NCBI GenBank assembly: GCA_022829145.1
Contig: CM040746.1
Span: forward strand, 36,505,712-36,569,711
DNA: 64,000 nt
Source: Albula goreensis
Taxonomy: Eukaryota; Chordata; Actinopteri; Albuliformes; Albulidae
Reading direction: 5' to 3'
Shown: positions 1-12,334 of the stretch, one piece after another
Layout of the letters: every line of letters begins with the position of its first letter
Position numbering within the stretch: position 1 is the first letter of the stretch
The notes under the pieces: model-generated
What the model saw: only the letters and a program-made list of their open reading frames with translations
Databases searched by the model: none
Told to the model about the DNA's origin: nothing
Made by a program: the position numbers and the translations under genes

Positions 1-463
1 AAGTAATTTAATCTTTCTGGGAGGATTAATTTTCGACTGCGTGTATGAGATGCAAGACTGCAACTCTCTCAGCAATCTCCCACAAGGCACACCCACCCTG
101 CCAGAGCAGGCCCCACCCCCAGCGTCCGATTGGCCGCACTGTCGGTGTGCAGCCTACGGCAGCTGGCCCCGGTATTCCATTTGAAAAGAGATGAAGGGCG
201 GACAGATCTGTCTCTCTCACTGGCTCTGAATAGACGGGGGAAAGACTTGGGCTGCCAGAAGCTCTGCCTGGAGAGGTGATAGTCCTGTCAGTGATGAACA
301 ATTGGAAAAACAGCTCCCAAGTTAACTGAGTAACACTCCTGCCAGACAGACACTGCCCTGGATGGTCCTGAAAAAGCCTAGTCGACTTTGCCAAATCTTT
401 TCTTGCATTTTTTTCTCCTTTTTTCTCTACTCTGTGAATAATGGGAGTTTAACCATGTGGCAG
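1..463 (+). promoter_or_regulatory. GC-moderate segment with CCAAT-type and GC-box-like motifs, possible distal exon
   Basis: It contains GATTGG (reverse CCAAT) at 127-132 and a CCCCACCCCC run near 111-120. A donor-like CAG|GTAAGC follows at 461-469. Together these could be a distal promoter and 5' noncoding exon, possibly of mid1. No coding content is recognised and the support is weak. Confidence 0.2.
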
Positions 464-2459
464 GTAAGCATTTTGGTACTGCTTGCTTTTGGTTGGTTGG
501 TTGGTTTTCTTTTCAGAAAGATGTGGGTATATAAATTTGGTACCTCAAGGTTAGTGCTGCATTAGATCATGTATTAGTTAGTGTGCTGCCTGGCATGCGG
601 TAATTCTTCAAAATGATGTATTCGCATATATAATTAGCCCAGCATCGTCCCTTGCTTTGCAGTTGTGGTTAAGGTTAGTATATGCATAGAAGAGATACTT
701 CTTGTCTTTTTAGCTTTTTATAAGAGGGGGTTGCTTCTCTTGTTTTGAAGGTGATACAGTCGTCCACTTCTCATATGTAATTGACCGTTTAAATTAGCTG
801 TGACTTTGGGCCTGGATGAGCAAGAAGTGTAAAATGTGAAACTGAGGTGAGATTACCTGTGATGAGTACTGTGTTATGACTGGTGGCTGACATTCACAGT
901 CTTTTGAGTTACTTTCATTGTGACCCATATCTTAGGACAGTAGATCGCTGTGAATTGAGAAGATTGGGACTGTAAGGTATTGTTCCTAACTTGGCATGGA
1001 GCTGGAGTTTCCTTTTAGGGGACTTTGCTCTTTGCACCTCAGATACTGCGCTACAACCTTACCTTCTGCACGTCACCCCTGGTTTACTTCAGCAAAATCT
1101 AGCTGGTCGAACAGCAACATGTATGGTGGTAAATGCTCAGCTTGCTAAGAATATAAAAAAAATCTAAAACTATGTACTAATAATGTAATGAAGACTGCGA
1201 ATTTGTGAAAGATTGTGTCAGGAATCCAGCATTCAGTTTGATTAATTTGCTGCGCATTGTGAATGACAAGCAAATTAGAAAGTGTCAGATATCAAGCTGG
1301 GAATCTTGCAGCGAAGAAAGCTTTTAATTACAGTGTCAAATGTATCCTCCGGTTCCTAGTAATTTATAAATGCTGACAGTTATAATGGATGCGGACACAG
1401 ATGTTGTCCGGTTGTTTATCTTCTCTGTCAGATCTCCTCTGATACGTTACGACTGTCAGTACATCTCTAGAAGGTAAATGTACACACTGAGCACGAATAG
1501 ACCCTAAAAGCTTATTCACTTCTTCACTTACTCACCAGCCACCCCCACTAAATTAGTGTCAATGTTTTTTTTTTTTCCTACCAATACCTGCTCTCTGTGA
1601 TGGGTTTGTTCTGTAAATACTCATACAGCGTTGTCATGGAAACCTTTTTAAAAGGATTTTAGGCAGCAAGAGAGACTTATACATGAGACAATGAACGAGG
1701 CTTTGTTGAGGCTGGGAGTGCCTTTGGAGGTATGGGGCTTTCCAAAGAGAGTAAGCTTGTGTCTTTTAAAAGAGTAAACTTTATTAAAGAAAAGGGCTGG
1801 GGCAGGCACTGAAGCAGGTCTTTATTATGCCGCCTGCTAGTCATCAGTCCACATCTCTGCCAGGCTGGAAAGGCCAAAGTAAGTTTTATTGGAATGGAAT
1901 TCACAAAGTCAAATGGACGAGCATTACATTCTCATGCTTTTGTTGAAGAGTGACTGTGAGTAACAACAATAATTGTTTGTTGTGTAGGACAAAAGTAGGA
2001 CGGTGATTATTCTCATCAGCTCATAGAAAGGTGCAGAAATAAGCATACAGGCAGATCCAGCTACTTTTTCCAGTGTCCTCACTTTTTCAGAGTCTGCATT
2101 TCTGCCTCTAGAGGGCGCCCTTGAAGCTCCTTTTTTCAAAAGTTTCAGCTTCTAAAATGTGTGTGTATGCCTACCATAATCAGTCAGTGCAAGTTATGAG
2201 AGATATTTTTCAAAATGCAATAGAAAAAAAAACACTGAGTAATTATCACGCAACAACTAATTTCCACTGGTAAGAAAAAAAAAGAAAATCTATTTATTTT
2301 ATGGCTTCAGATCCATCTTGTACAGTCATATAGGGGTTTGTAATGCTGAATTGTGGATGTTCTTCGTGTGTGCATGACCGTGACAGAGACATGCAGCACT
2401 TCTGGCAGGGTAACAGGGGAAACAGTGCATTTATAGAGCAGTGCGTTTTTAGCCCAAAC

Positions 2460-2461
<2 letters not shown>
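464..2461. other. AT-rich upstream DNA, nothing recognised
   Basis: Roughly 2 kb of unique-looking, moderately AT-rich sequence. Open frames are short and unlike known proteins. There is a poly-T run near 1565-1577. I see no RNA gene or coding exon. Confidence 0.5.
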
Positions 2462-2511
<50 letters not shown>

Positions 2512-2532
2512 CGCTTGTGTGCGTGTGTGCGC

Positions 2533-2575
<43 letters not shown>

Positions 2576-2773
2576 TGTGTGTGTGGGTGTGTGCGTGAGT
2601 GAGTGTGTGGTGTGTGTGTGTGTGTACGTGTGCGTGTGTGTGTGTGTGTGTGTACGTGTGTGTGTGTGTGTGTGTGAGTTAGTGAGTGAGTGTGTGTGTG
2701 TGTCTGTGTGAGTGTGTGTGTGTGAGTGAGTGAGTGTGTGTGTGTGTGTGGTGTGTGTGTGTGTGTGTGTGTG

Positions 2774-2805
<32 letters not shown>

Positions 2806-2816
2806 GTGACCTTGGA
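2462..2816. repeat. (GT)n microsatellite, interrupted, about 355 bp
   Basis: Almost continuous GT with periodic interruptions (GAGTGAGTG, GGTG, GTACGTG, GCGCGC). Open frames on both strands here encode only CV or HT repeats and are not genes. Alternating purine-pyrimidine sequence of this length can adopt Z-DNA. Confidence 0.95.
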
Positions 2817-5175
2817 GCTGTCTGTGGAAGCCTGACTGATGGAGCTCCCTCACAACGAGCCGCCTGACACAGAAAAATGAGCCTTGGGGGGGTAGGCAGA
2901 GGAGCGAGCGAACGACCCCGAGGACGTCACTGCTGGGGTCTCTCTCTTCTCTCTGCGCCTCAGGTCTGCAGAGGCAAAAATCCCCCTGTGCAGTGCGCTA
3001 GATTTCCCAGCCATGTTCCTACAAACCTTACATGCTGGGCAGAGGAAACGTGTTGGGGCTGATTATGTTCTGAGTGGTTTTGTATTGTCAGGGTTATGTA
3101 TTTGCTTTCTGGCACAGCAAGCGCTAGGTGAAACAATCGATATCATTACCATTTGCGTACCCTCACAGTTAATTTCCATAGCAATTAAGGGAAACATTCA
3201 CTCAGAATATTTGTAAAGGGTTTCCAGGACCTAAAATTGTGGCACAGGTGTGGGCTGTAGTCATAGTTCAAGTATTTACCATCTGTTTATCTCAAATTAC
3301 AAACCCCAAGCAAACTGCAGGCTTAGTTTATGGTTGGAGCAAAACTGGTGGTTTTCAGCCTGGCCTGTAATTTGTGATTAAAACAGTGACAGGGTAGTTT
3401 ATTCCAGATTATGACTCATGCCATGGATTGTGGGGAGTTTGTATTGTGGTATCCCTATGGCAGTGCCATTGTTGTCATCTATGAATGGTCAAGAATTGAA
3501 TCCTTTGAAAGATGATATTATTGAAACAGCTGTCTGGTAGAGAAAGACTAGAGAGTTTGAGCAAGGATTTCTGTCTGTTTGTAATAGCTGGTGTGAGTTA
3601 AGAGAGGAAATTGTTTTACAGCTGATGCCCATAGTGGGCCATAGGGCAGGAAACAGGAAGTGTGGCCACTCTGATTGCTGCCTCACAAAATGACGGTCAA
3701 CACAATGCTGACAAACAAACTTTAGCAGAACATCAACTGACAATAGTCAAACGCCCATACACTCTATGTTTGGATCATACAGTTTCATTACTAGAACAAT
3801 GTCTGAAATATGATGGTTGTAATTTACAACATGGACTGCATGTGAATATTATAGTTAAAGAAATAAATTGTCACATTTTTTAAAATGACCTCATATTGAG
3901 TTGAGTTTTGGTGTGAGGCTCAGTCTATGGTCCTTGACTTGATAAAATAATAAAACAAAAAACATCCAAAGTTGAACAGTTGAACTTACAGTTGTATAAA
4001 AGTGTTATGCTTTTTCTCCTCAAGAACAGTTCATTTTGAAGATTTTCAAGCTGAACTCGCCAGACTGTGGCGGTGAAGATAAAAATGAACACTTTCATTC
4101 AATTGCGAGACTAAGCGAAGGACGAATGATTATTGAATCCTATCCAAGGTCTGGCATGCTCACCCTTGTGATTCATCTTTGTCCTCTGGTGGTGAAACAG
4201 TGTCACTGCATCCCAGTGAGGCAGGCAGACTGGCCAGAAAACCAGCCCAGGTGAACGTGACACCAGTGAGAGAGAATACAAAAATGATTCTTAATAACAT
4301 CCAAAAAGGTGTGATTATTGATGTTTTAGAAGTGCAAACATGTACACTTTCTAATACAGCTTCCTGAAATCACTTGAAAGTAAAATTCTGGTATTTGTAT
4401 TTCTGAGCAGCTCTGCAACTTCATCTTTTGCATTACTAAGGTTTCTCCAAATTCATTTTTGTTCATCACTCACCTTTGACCACCTTTTACAGTTTCCACA
4501 GCTGGCATTACTCTGAGTTATAAACAGAAAGCCGCGGGGTAAAAAGAGCACGCTTGTCATTATATTATTAAGAATTCGGTTATTGAGCTGGGAGAAAAAC
4601 GGATCTCTTTTTCCCTCACATAAAGTCACCCGGCTAGCTGCTGAATGCATTATTCTCTGTTTGGAACTGCGTAATAGTTCCAGTGCCTCATGGACAGATT
4701 TTGACCTCAGAACCTTCTGGCTGCGGTACAGGACATTCCAAACCCTGCAGGTAATGCTTTCCCTTCTTTCTGGGGGAAGTTAAACCCCGGAATGCAGGGC
4801 CGTGAAACCGAGCTCTGAGCGAGCTTCTCCCTGATCAATCTGCTGATTCTATAGTGATATGGTGTCCCCAGCCTGCACCGTACCATACTCTGTACTTCTC
4901 TTTAGAACATGGCTGCTGCTTCCAACACTTTCATGGTGGTCCATTTGCTGAGTATGGCAGCGCTTGAGTCTGTAGGGGAATGTGGGAGAGAAGGTCCATT
5001 CTCATTCTCTCCTGGGTAATTCAGCCGCACGTAACTCCGATCATACATGCCTGCTAGATCTAACATAGTGTGGTTTTCACATGAGAAAGTGCCATACAAG
5101 TGCTGAGGTTTCATGCCATATGTTACCAATGGAACAGAGCCGACACATTGTTCATTTTAGTGATCATCAGCGCTC
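2817..5175. other. Unique DNA between microsatellites, nothing recognised
   Basis: No coding exon, RNA gene or transposon is recognised. Short open frames at 3489-3883, 4036-4367 and 4453-4783 are under 85 codons and have no family features. A CTGCAG|GTAATG donor-like site at about 4745-4756 has no supporting coding sequence. Confidence 0.5.
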
Positions 5176-5425
5176 GCACATGCACACTCACACACACACG
5201 CACGCGCACACACACAGGTACAAACAGAGACTCACACATGCACACACATGCACATGCACACAAACACACTCACACACACATACACATACACATACACATA
5301 CATACATGCATACATATGCATACCACTCAGGTACACACACTCACACATATGTACACCACAGAAATGCATACACCCCATGCACATGTGCACAGAAGTACAA
5401 ACATACAGACTACACACTTACACTC
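5176..5425. repeat. (CA)n-rich compound microsatellite
   Basis: CA repeats mixed with CATA, CATG and CTCA units over about 250 bp. Overlapping open frames of HT repeats on both strands are artefacts of the repeat. Confidence 0.9.
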
Positions 5426-7035
5426 AGACTTTGGCACGTTGTCCATTGAAGACCGTTTGATCCACTTAGTTGTCCCCGGTGCTGTAATATGTTCTCTTTA
5501 ACTATTCTCTTCCATATCTGTATTCTTCTGGAAATCACTGTGGAAAATCCCCGCATAGATAAAGGCGATTAGGGCCTATCTAACAGTGTGCCAGAATTTT
5601 TGATGAATTTCACAACATGTTAGACAGAATGGCCACGCTTGATTGGTCTGCAATGCAGATGAAAACTCCTGATTGGTCACAGACATGAGGCTGGATTGGA
5701 TTGCTGATATACAGGTAACCTATCTGCTCTGAGACACAGGGAAAGCAAACACAAAAACCCCACACATTTTTCACAAACATATGGGTTGCTTTCATCATTA
5801 GATGTGATGATTACATAACTGAGTTTCATCACTGATGTTGTTGGGAGGAGTGCTGTATATTCACAGATAATCATCATTTACCTGGCAAACCAGAGGAAAA
5901 CGAGAGTGAAAGAAAGACAAAGGGCTCTCTCTAGGATTTTATTATAGCCTTTTTAAAATCCAGCACTGCTGAATTGTCTAACACTAATGCTAAGAACCTC
6001 CCCTTTTTCTAATTTTGCGCCGTTTTTTTTTTTTTTTTTTTTAATTTTCTCCTATTTCCCCACATGAATTGGACTAATTTATCTCAGTCCCACCAATGGA
6101 CTGTCTCAGTCAGACTCAGAGTAATCTGTACTCACGTGATTCCTCTGATCCATCTCATGAGTAATATTCACTTCTTTCCACTTTGCAGGAGACACATGTA
6201 TGATCGGTCCACACTTAGTGCTTATGGCCAGTCTGCTCCAGTGATTCACATCCCAGGGTCCCCAACATGAGACATGATAACCTGTCTGTCATCATTACAG
6301 CCCAGTCCATATGCACTCCAGCTAGTTGAGCTCACTCCATTTAACCCCATAAAAGCGATTTAAAAAACATTTAATCCTCAAATATTTACATCAAAATCCG
6401 GCTTTATTCCCTTTTCCCATTCAAAGAAGAAATACGAGAATGTGACATATAAAGTAGAAAGGTTATTATATTTTATATATTTTATATTAATTGCCTACTT
6501 TGTGTTATTTATTTAGCTAAATAGTAGCTTATGTCTTGATGTTTTGTGAGTGTAGCTTGTAGTACTTCCCTGTCATCTCAAGCCCCCCCATGGCAGCTCT
6601 CTGAGGCCCCCTATGGGTCCCAACCCCCTGTTGAGAACCACTGGTCTCCTTAGCACACACACTGGCATCCTCCTGATTATCTGTGCTTGACCTCTGTGAC
6701 CACTCACACCTCCAGTGGCGTAAGGTTGTGACGGCGACAGCCACTCTGTCGCTCTGAGCGAATGCGTTAGCATCACCGCTTAAGCCTCCTCTGGCAGCCC
6801 GGTCCCCTCCCGTGTGCGTTCTGCGTTAGCTCACATTAAGGAGTCAGCAAAAAGAAAGAAAAAAGACCCCGGAGAGACTGCCGTCCCTCTCAGAACCATT
6901 ATTTCCCCCTCTGCCTCAGCCTCCCTCCTTTCTTCACCCATTTTTTAATATTTAATCATAAAACTGTTATGCCGTTTGAGATGGCTACTGTTACAGAAAT
7001 CATAGACTTCAGGCTGGACTCTCTATCATTCCCTC
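5426..7035. other. Unique DNA, nothing recognised
   Basis: Contains a poly-T run near 6026-6042 and AT-rich sequence near 6440-6530. Short open frames show no coding signature. Confidence 0.5.
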
Positions 7036-7050
7036 TCTCTCTCTATTTTG

Positions 7051-7090
<40 letters not shown>

Positions 7091-7118
7091 TCCCTTTTCT
7101 CTTGTTCTCCCCCATTCC

Positions 7119-7160
<42 letters not shown>

Positions 7161-7228
7161 CCTCCTTTTCTCTTGTTCTCCCCCATTCCCTCCATTTCTC
7201 TCTCTCACTCCCTCTCTCTCTCTGTCTA
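7036..7228. repeat. (CT)n tract with an internal duplicated spacer
   Basis: CT microsatellite blocks are separated by two near-identical copies of a spacer containing TTTTCTCTTGTTCTCCCCCA (about 7094 and 7168), so the repeat has expanded as a larger unit of about 74 bp as well as by CT slippage. Confidence 0.85.
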
Positions 7229-8117
7229 TTTCATACATTCCTGTATTGTTAAAATACCATTATTTCCATTAAAGCAATGTCAGCATTATCTGAATGTGTA
7301 CATGTCTATAAATAAATAAAAGCAAACATCATTGCTTGAGCGGTTTTTTTTTTTTTTTGCACACGCTCAGTTCATCTGGGAATTAAGCTACATACGCGCC
7401 TGCTGATTATGTTAGATAGGTCAATGCATTTGACCTACTTTCACTGTACGGCTCCAAATGGTGCCAGCATCGGTTATGTCAAGGCACTGGGTGGGCAGTT
7501 TTACCCTTCACTCCATAAAAAAAAAGCTTTTCTTATGAGCATTTGTTCTGCTGCTCCCTTATGGTGACAAAGTGTGTTATATAAACTGACTCAGAATCAT
7601 TCCTCCGCTGGATTAATTCAGAAGGGATTCAAAGTTTTAGACTTGATAACCTACTAACATTTAAATTTACATGCATTTAATGTGAAATCTCATCTTTTGG
7701 GTGATATGAATCTGCATTTACTTATTATTATTATTATTTATTTTTGAAATGGCAGACAGGTGTAGCCTTCGTCAGTGTCAGGCGCTGTGTAGTGAATGAC
7801 ATGGGTGAAGTGCTTCCGCTGGGAGGCCCGTGGCAGGTTGTGATGTCGCCGTACGTCTGTCGGTTTGAGCGTGCTCCGTTCAGAGCCGTGCCTCTGTCAG
7901 TCTGAGCGTGCTCTGTTCGAGCCGTGCCTCTGTCACAGCGAGCGCGCTCTGTTTGGAAACCCCACACGTTTGCCTTCTCATGGCGTGTCTTGGCTGAGCT
8001 CAGACACCTCTGTTCTGCACGGGTCACTGAGCATCTCTCAGGAAGTGTGAACATTGTCCCGCTTTCATTATTTATTTTTACCCATCCCCGCTGCCTGGAC
8101 ATTTGCACAGTATTTAA
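7229..8117. other. Unique DNA with a small imperfect tandem repeat at 7865-7960
   Basis: Around 7868-7950 the motif GAGCGTGCTC...GAGCCGTGCCTCTGTCA is present about twice to three times at roughly 40-bp spacing (for example GAGCCGTGCCTCTGTCA at 7883 and 7919). Otherwise nothing is recognised. Confidence 0.5.
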
Positions 8118-8317
8118 AGAGAGAGAGGGGGGAGAGACGGGTGGGGGGAGCAGAGAGAGAGATACAGAGAGACAGAGAGGGGGAGAGCTAGAGAGAAGGA
8201 GAGAGCGAGAGAGAGACAGAGAGTGAGAGAAACAGGGAGGGGGTGGAGACAGAGAGAGAGAGTGAGATATACAGAGAGAGAGAGGGGGAGACAGAGAGAG
8301 ACAGAGAGAGAGAGAGA

Positions 8318-8357
<40 letters not shown>

Positions 8358-8584
8358 GTGAGAGATAAAGGGGGAGAGGGGGGAGTCAGAGAGAGAGAGA
8401 TACAGAGAGAGAGGGGGAGAGATAGACAGAAGGAGAGAGGGAGAGAGAGAGAGAGAGATACAGGGAAAGAGGGGGGAGGCAGAGAGAGATACAGAGAGAG
8501 AGAGATAGACAGAAGGAGAGCGTGAGAGATACAGAGAGAGAGAGAGAGAGAGAGGGAGAGATAGACAGAAGGAGAGAGTGAGAG

Positions 8585-8643
<59 letters not shown>

Positions 8644-8662
8644 CAGAAGGAGAGAGTGAGAG

Positions 8663-8693
<31 letters not shown>

Positions 8694-8740
8694 TAGACAG
8701 AAGGAGAGGGTGAGAGATACAGAGAGAGAAAGAGAGACAG
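8118..8740. repeat. Giant (GA)n / purine-only tract, about 620 bp
   Basis: Nearly all purine on the + strand: GAGA with interruptions GATACA, GATAGACAGAAGGAGA and GGGGGAGA. The motif GATAGACAGAAGGAGAG recurs at about 8421, 8506, 8560, 8638 and 8691, so larger units were duplicated too. Open frames on both strands are repeat artefacts. Confidence 0.95.
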
Positions 8741-9365
8741 GGGAAGACCGCTGAATATTTGAAAAGGTTAAGTGTGTTGCATATGGTGAAGAGGAGGAAA
8801 ACCCTGCAGTCCTCCTGGCTGTTTGTAATTAAAAATTCATTCCCTCCTGGCCTTTCGGACATTTGCAGACGGAGCAGCGAGAGGACATTGCAAGACATGT
8901 TGGGGAAGCTGATATTCTGTCTATTATTATTATTATTGCAAACAATATTTGTAATAACACGATTACTCAAGCAGAGCTTCTCATGTAAAACTCCTGAAGC
9001 TAAACAACTATACCACACTGTACCCTTCTCAGTTTTTACAGAAGCTGAGCTGATATAGGAGTAATATTCTTCCTGGGAAAACCGAGTTGCTGGACTAAGT
9101 TATGATGAAGGAATGAGGTTTCACAAAATCAAAAATGGGCAATAGCCTAGCAATATTCTAGCAGTGACGCAGTGACTTGAATCAATCTTTTTAGCAGTCG
9201 AGAGCAAAACTATTTGATTTGTCAAGCGGTGCTCATTGTAGCACCACCCGTTACATGGAAAATCCAATGTTCAGCCTTGCAGTTATAGGAACATAACTAA
9301 ATATGTATGTTTGTATATTTATATACACACATAACTGTATATGAATATGTACACAGACATATATA
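8741..9365. other. Unique DNA, nothing recognised
   Basis: AT-rich spacer with a small ATT run near 8924-8935. No gene signal. Confidence 0.5.
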
Positions 9366-9396
9366 TGTGTGTGTGTGTATGTGTGCGTGTGTGTGT

Positions 9397-9441
<45 letters not shown>

Positions 9442-9444
9442 TCG

Positions 9445-9540
<96 letters not shown>
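9366..9540. repeat. (GT)n microsatellite with a perfect run of about 47 units
   Basis: Begins with imperfect GT and ends in an uninterrupted GT run from about 9447 to 9540. Such a long pure run suggests a highly polymorphic locus. Confidence 0.95.
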
Positions 9541-9543
<3 letters not shown>

Positions 9544-11651
9544 AATTTAGTTGTGAACTCAGCCGGTTATGAACAGAATGCTTAGGTAAGTCAGACAGAC
9601 ACAGAACACTTTGTCCATATTTCCATGTCAGATATAGAAACATCAGTTGTTGGTGCCCTTGAATATAAACAGGGAAGTGAAAAGCTGGCAGCTGGCATCG
9701 TTTCAGTGAAGTCGGAGGGAATTGGAAATGCTGATGTTCCCTCGTCGGGTTGATCCAGCCCTGGGGAGATGTTTGATCACACAGCCAGGCTCTTTTCTGA
9801 TTCGCCACCAGCGTTCATGTACTGGACGCATCATTGGACATTTTGACTTTTGTCAAACAAGCTGGCCTGCTTCTCGCAAAGGCACTTTGCACTTTGTTGT
9901 GCAATTGATCATGACTACAAGGTGAACTTCAGGACAGACAGGCATATCTCAGGCAATGCTGGCTTTAAGGGAAACAAGGGATATAGTATTTGTTGCAAAA
10001 TTTTACACTACCAGGCCACATAAAAGCATAGAGTTTTAGTCACTTTAGTCTCTTATACTGCAGATGTTTTCATTTCAGGATGACTGTACCAAGTTCTCTC
10101 TGTCAATTTACATTGCTTAATGCTGTACAGTAACATAATACTGTACGTGAAAAACTTTTGCACTCTGAAATTGATCCCTCTTGGCGTTAAATCAGTGTGT
10201 GATTTCCTGCTATTCTGCAGGACTACTCGATAGAGGATGGAATGAGACTAAAAAGTACAACCTCCGCAATAGGTCCTAATATCAAATTAAAAAGCAACAC
10301 TCTTCAGGAAGTTCACTTTCCAGAATATTTTTTGTATTTTGTAATCATGTGATGTTTTTTAAACAACTTTTTGGCTATTCTATACAAAAAAATAAAACAA
10401 AAAAAAAAAAGTTTTACTAGAAAGGGTTAATGTTTTTGGACAGTATGTACTGTATATTCTTAGATACGTAGACAAGAATAAAAAAGATAAAACAACCTTA
10501 GAATTGCAACGAGGAAAATTTTCATGATATTACAAGGTGCAAAAGATAAAACATATTTAAATGAACTGAACAAACTGGCTTGGCTTGCTATTTCATTCAC
10601 ACATTTACAGCTAGGTCCACACTTACAGAAGGCGGTCTTCTTCACTGCCTCTTAAAACCCTTAAAACTTTCACTTGCTGCAATGCAAGGTTTGTTTCTGC
10701 TTCTTTAAAAATGAAAGTTCTCTTCTTGGATGCTTTCATTTTCTCCTCCGGTTATTTTTGATTGAGTGGACATAACATGCATGCAAACACCCTGATAACT
10801 CACACCCCACTACATATCTCTGTCCAGCTGGCTCTAGAGAAGGCCCCAAGGACAGAATGAAATGTTATTCACATGCCATTGATTTGGCTTTGTGTTCTCT
10901 TCTGGGATTTAATGCTTTTGGAATTAATCCATTTTTCTATCATAGCAGTGATTTTTCACTGAGCCACAGTTCAATCTGTGAACACAACTGAGAAAAGTGC
11001 TGGGTGTCTGGAGTTTGAAATTCAGACAGAGAAAACATGGGCTTTCACATTCAAATACCTCATATACAAACTCCCAGAGATGAGTGCATGACACTATAAC
11101 TGCAGGCCAGCCAGTAAAGGGCAACACCTGCTGGTTTTGTAAGGTTTTGCATGTTTGATGACCCTCAGGGGTGCTGACACTGTGCATCGCCACAAAACAA
11201 TCAGCCCGTTCCAACACTGAGTAATGCTTCGGTTTGTCTTCATCACGGTTCTTCCCAGGTTCTACAGGTAACTCCCAGTTACTGAGACCTCATGAATAAT
11301 TCAGCACCCGTCCAGCCCAATTCTCTAAACATTTTGTTGAGCCACAGTTGCATAGTTATTGCATAATGGAGTGAGTTGATTTTTAAATCTGTTTAATTAC
11401 GTCACTCCTGGTTTTCCTGCACTCTAAAACATTGGGATGCATGTAGGTGTTGCTCATAAGGAACTTCTGCGATTGAGTGCGGAGAAAGGAACAGTACTTC
11501 AGCGACCGGGAGATGTGCCATTGATCACACACGCGCAAACATGCAGACACCCTCAAGCCACTCACGCAGATGTCGACCGGTCACAGGGAGAGACAAAAGC
11601 CTGTGATATAATCCTCTAGTTCCAGGTCAGCCCCTTGTTCTGTAGCTGGAA
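9541..11651. other. Unique DNA, nothing recognised
   Basis: Contains an A-rich stretch at 10386-10411. No open frame looks coding and no RNA or mobile element is recognised. Confidence 0.45.
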
Positions 11652-11657
11652 CAGAGA

Positions 11658-11713
<56 letters not shown>
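11652..11713. repeat. (GA)n microsatellite
   Basis: About 62 bp of GA directly upstream of the CpG-rich candidate promoter. GA tracts next to promoters can bind GAGA-type factors, but no function is claimed. Confidence 0.9.
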
Positions 11714-11715
<2 letters not shown>

Positions 11716-11924
11716 CTGAACACGCTTTTGGTGAATATCCCTTACAGGCGGACTCCTCTGAGTTGCGTATCGACAGGCTTTTATTTATTTATTTCTTATT
11801 CCCAGTGAGAGAAATCAGCGAAGTTCTCGAAACAGGACATTGCATGAGCCCAGACTCTGGGGATTTAGGCAGAGGAGGGGGGTTTGAAACCGATCCTTGA
11901 TGTTTTTTTCACTCGATTACAGCT

Positions 11925-12334
11925 GAATGGAGAGAGGGTTAGAAAGGACGGAGACACCCCGCTCCCGAGGTCTGGTGGAACAGCGGCGCGCTTTAAGAGT
12001 GTGGAAGTGCTCGCGTCCCCGGCCGCGCGCGGGCGCCTTTCCCCTCCGCTGGTCGGTTCTGATGGAGGCGCGTTAGGTGGAGCTGGCTTCCCGGGAATTG
12101 TCGGTCAGCTTTTTTTTCCCTGTTGTGCATAGTGCCGCATCAGACGTCTCCTGGTCAATGACAGCCCAAATCTCGGATTACTGTGCTACGGAGGGTTGCC
12201 ATCTGGCTTCTCTGACCTAAAACTGTTTTTTTCTTTCTTTTCATTCTCTTAAATATGCATTTATAATTTGGGTTGGCAGTTCCCATTCCACATCAGAGAT
12301 GTCTCTGCGATGCAAACCTGAGCGAAATCCATCG
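11925..12334 (+). promoter_or_regulatory. CpG-rich block, candidate promoter and noncoding first exon of mid1
   Basis: From about 11930 to 12110 CpG dinucleotides are dense (CGCGCG runs, CCGGCCGCGCGC near 12020), unlike the flanking AT-rich DNA. A TTTAAG motif at 11992 is a weak TATA-like element. A donor-like CG|GTATGT occurs at 12335-12336, which could end a noncoding exon that splices to 15237. A GA microsatellite lies just upstream. This is inferred from composition and position only. Confidence 0.45.

Noticed and set aside
2343-2853. Open frames of 122 and 134 codons made of CV and HT repeats
   Set aside because: They lie in a GT microsatellite that lacks stop codons in these frames; there is no complexity or coding context. 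The same applies to frames at 5081-5501, 7026-7319, 8114-9018, 9307-9585, 39361-39792 and 49057-49608.
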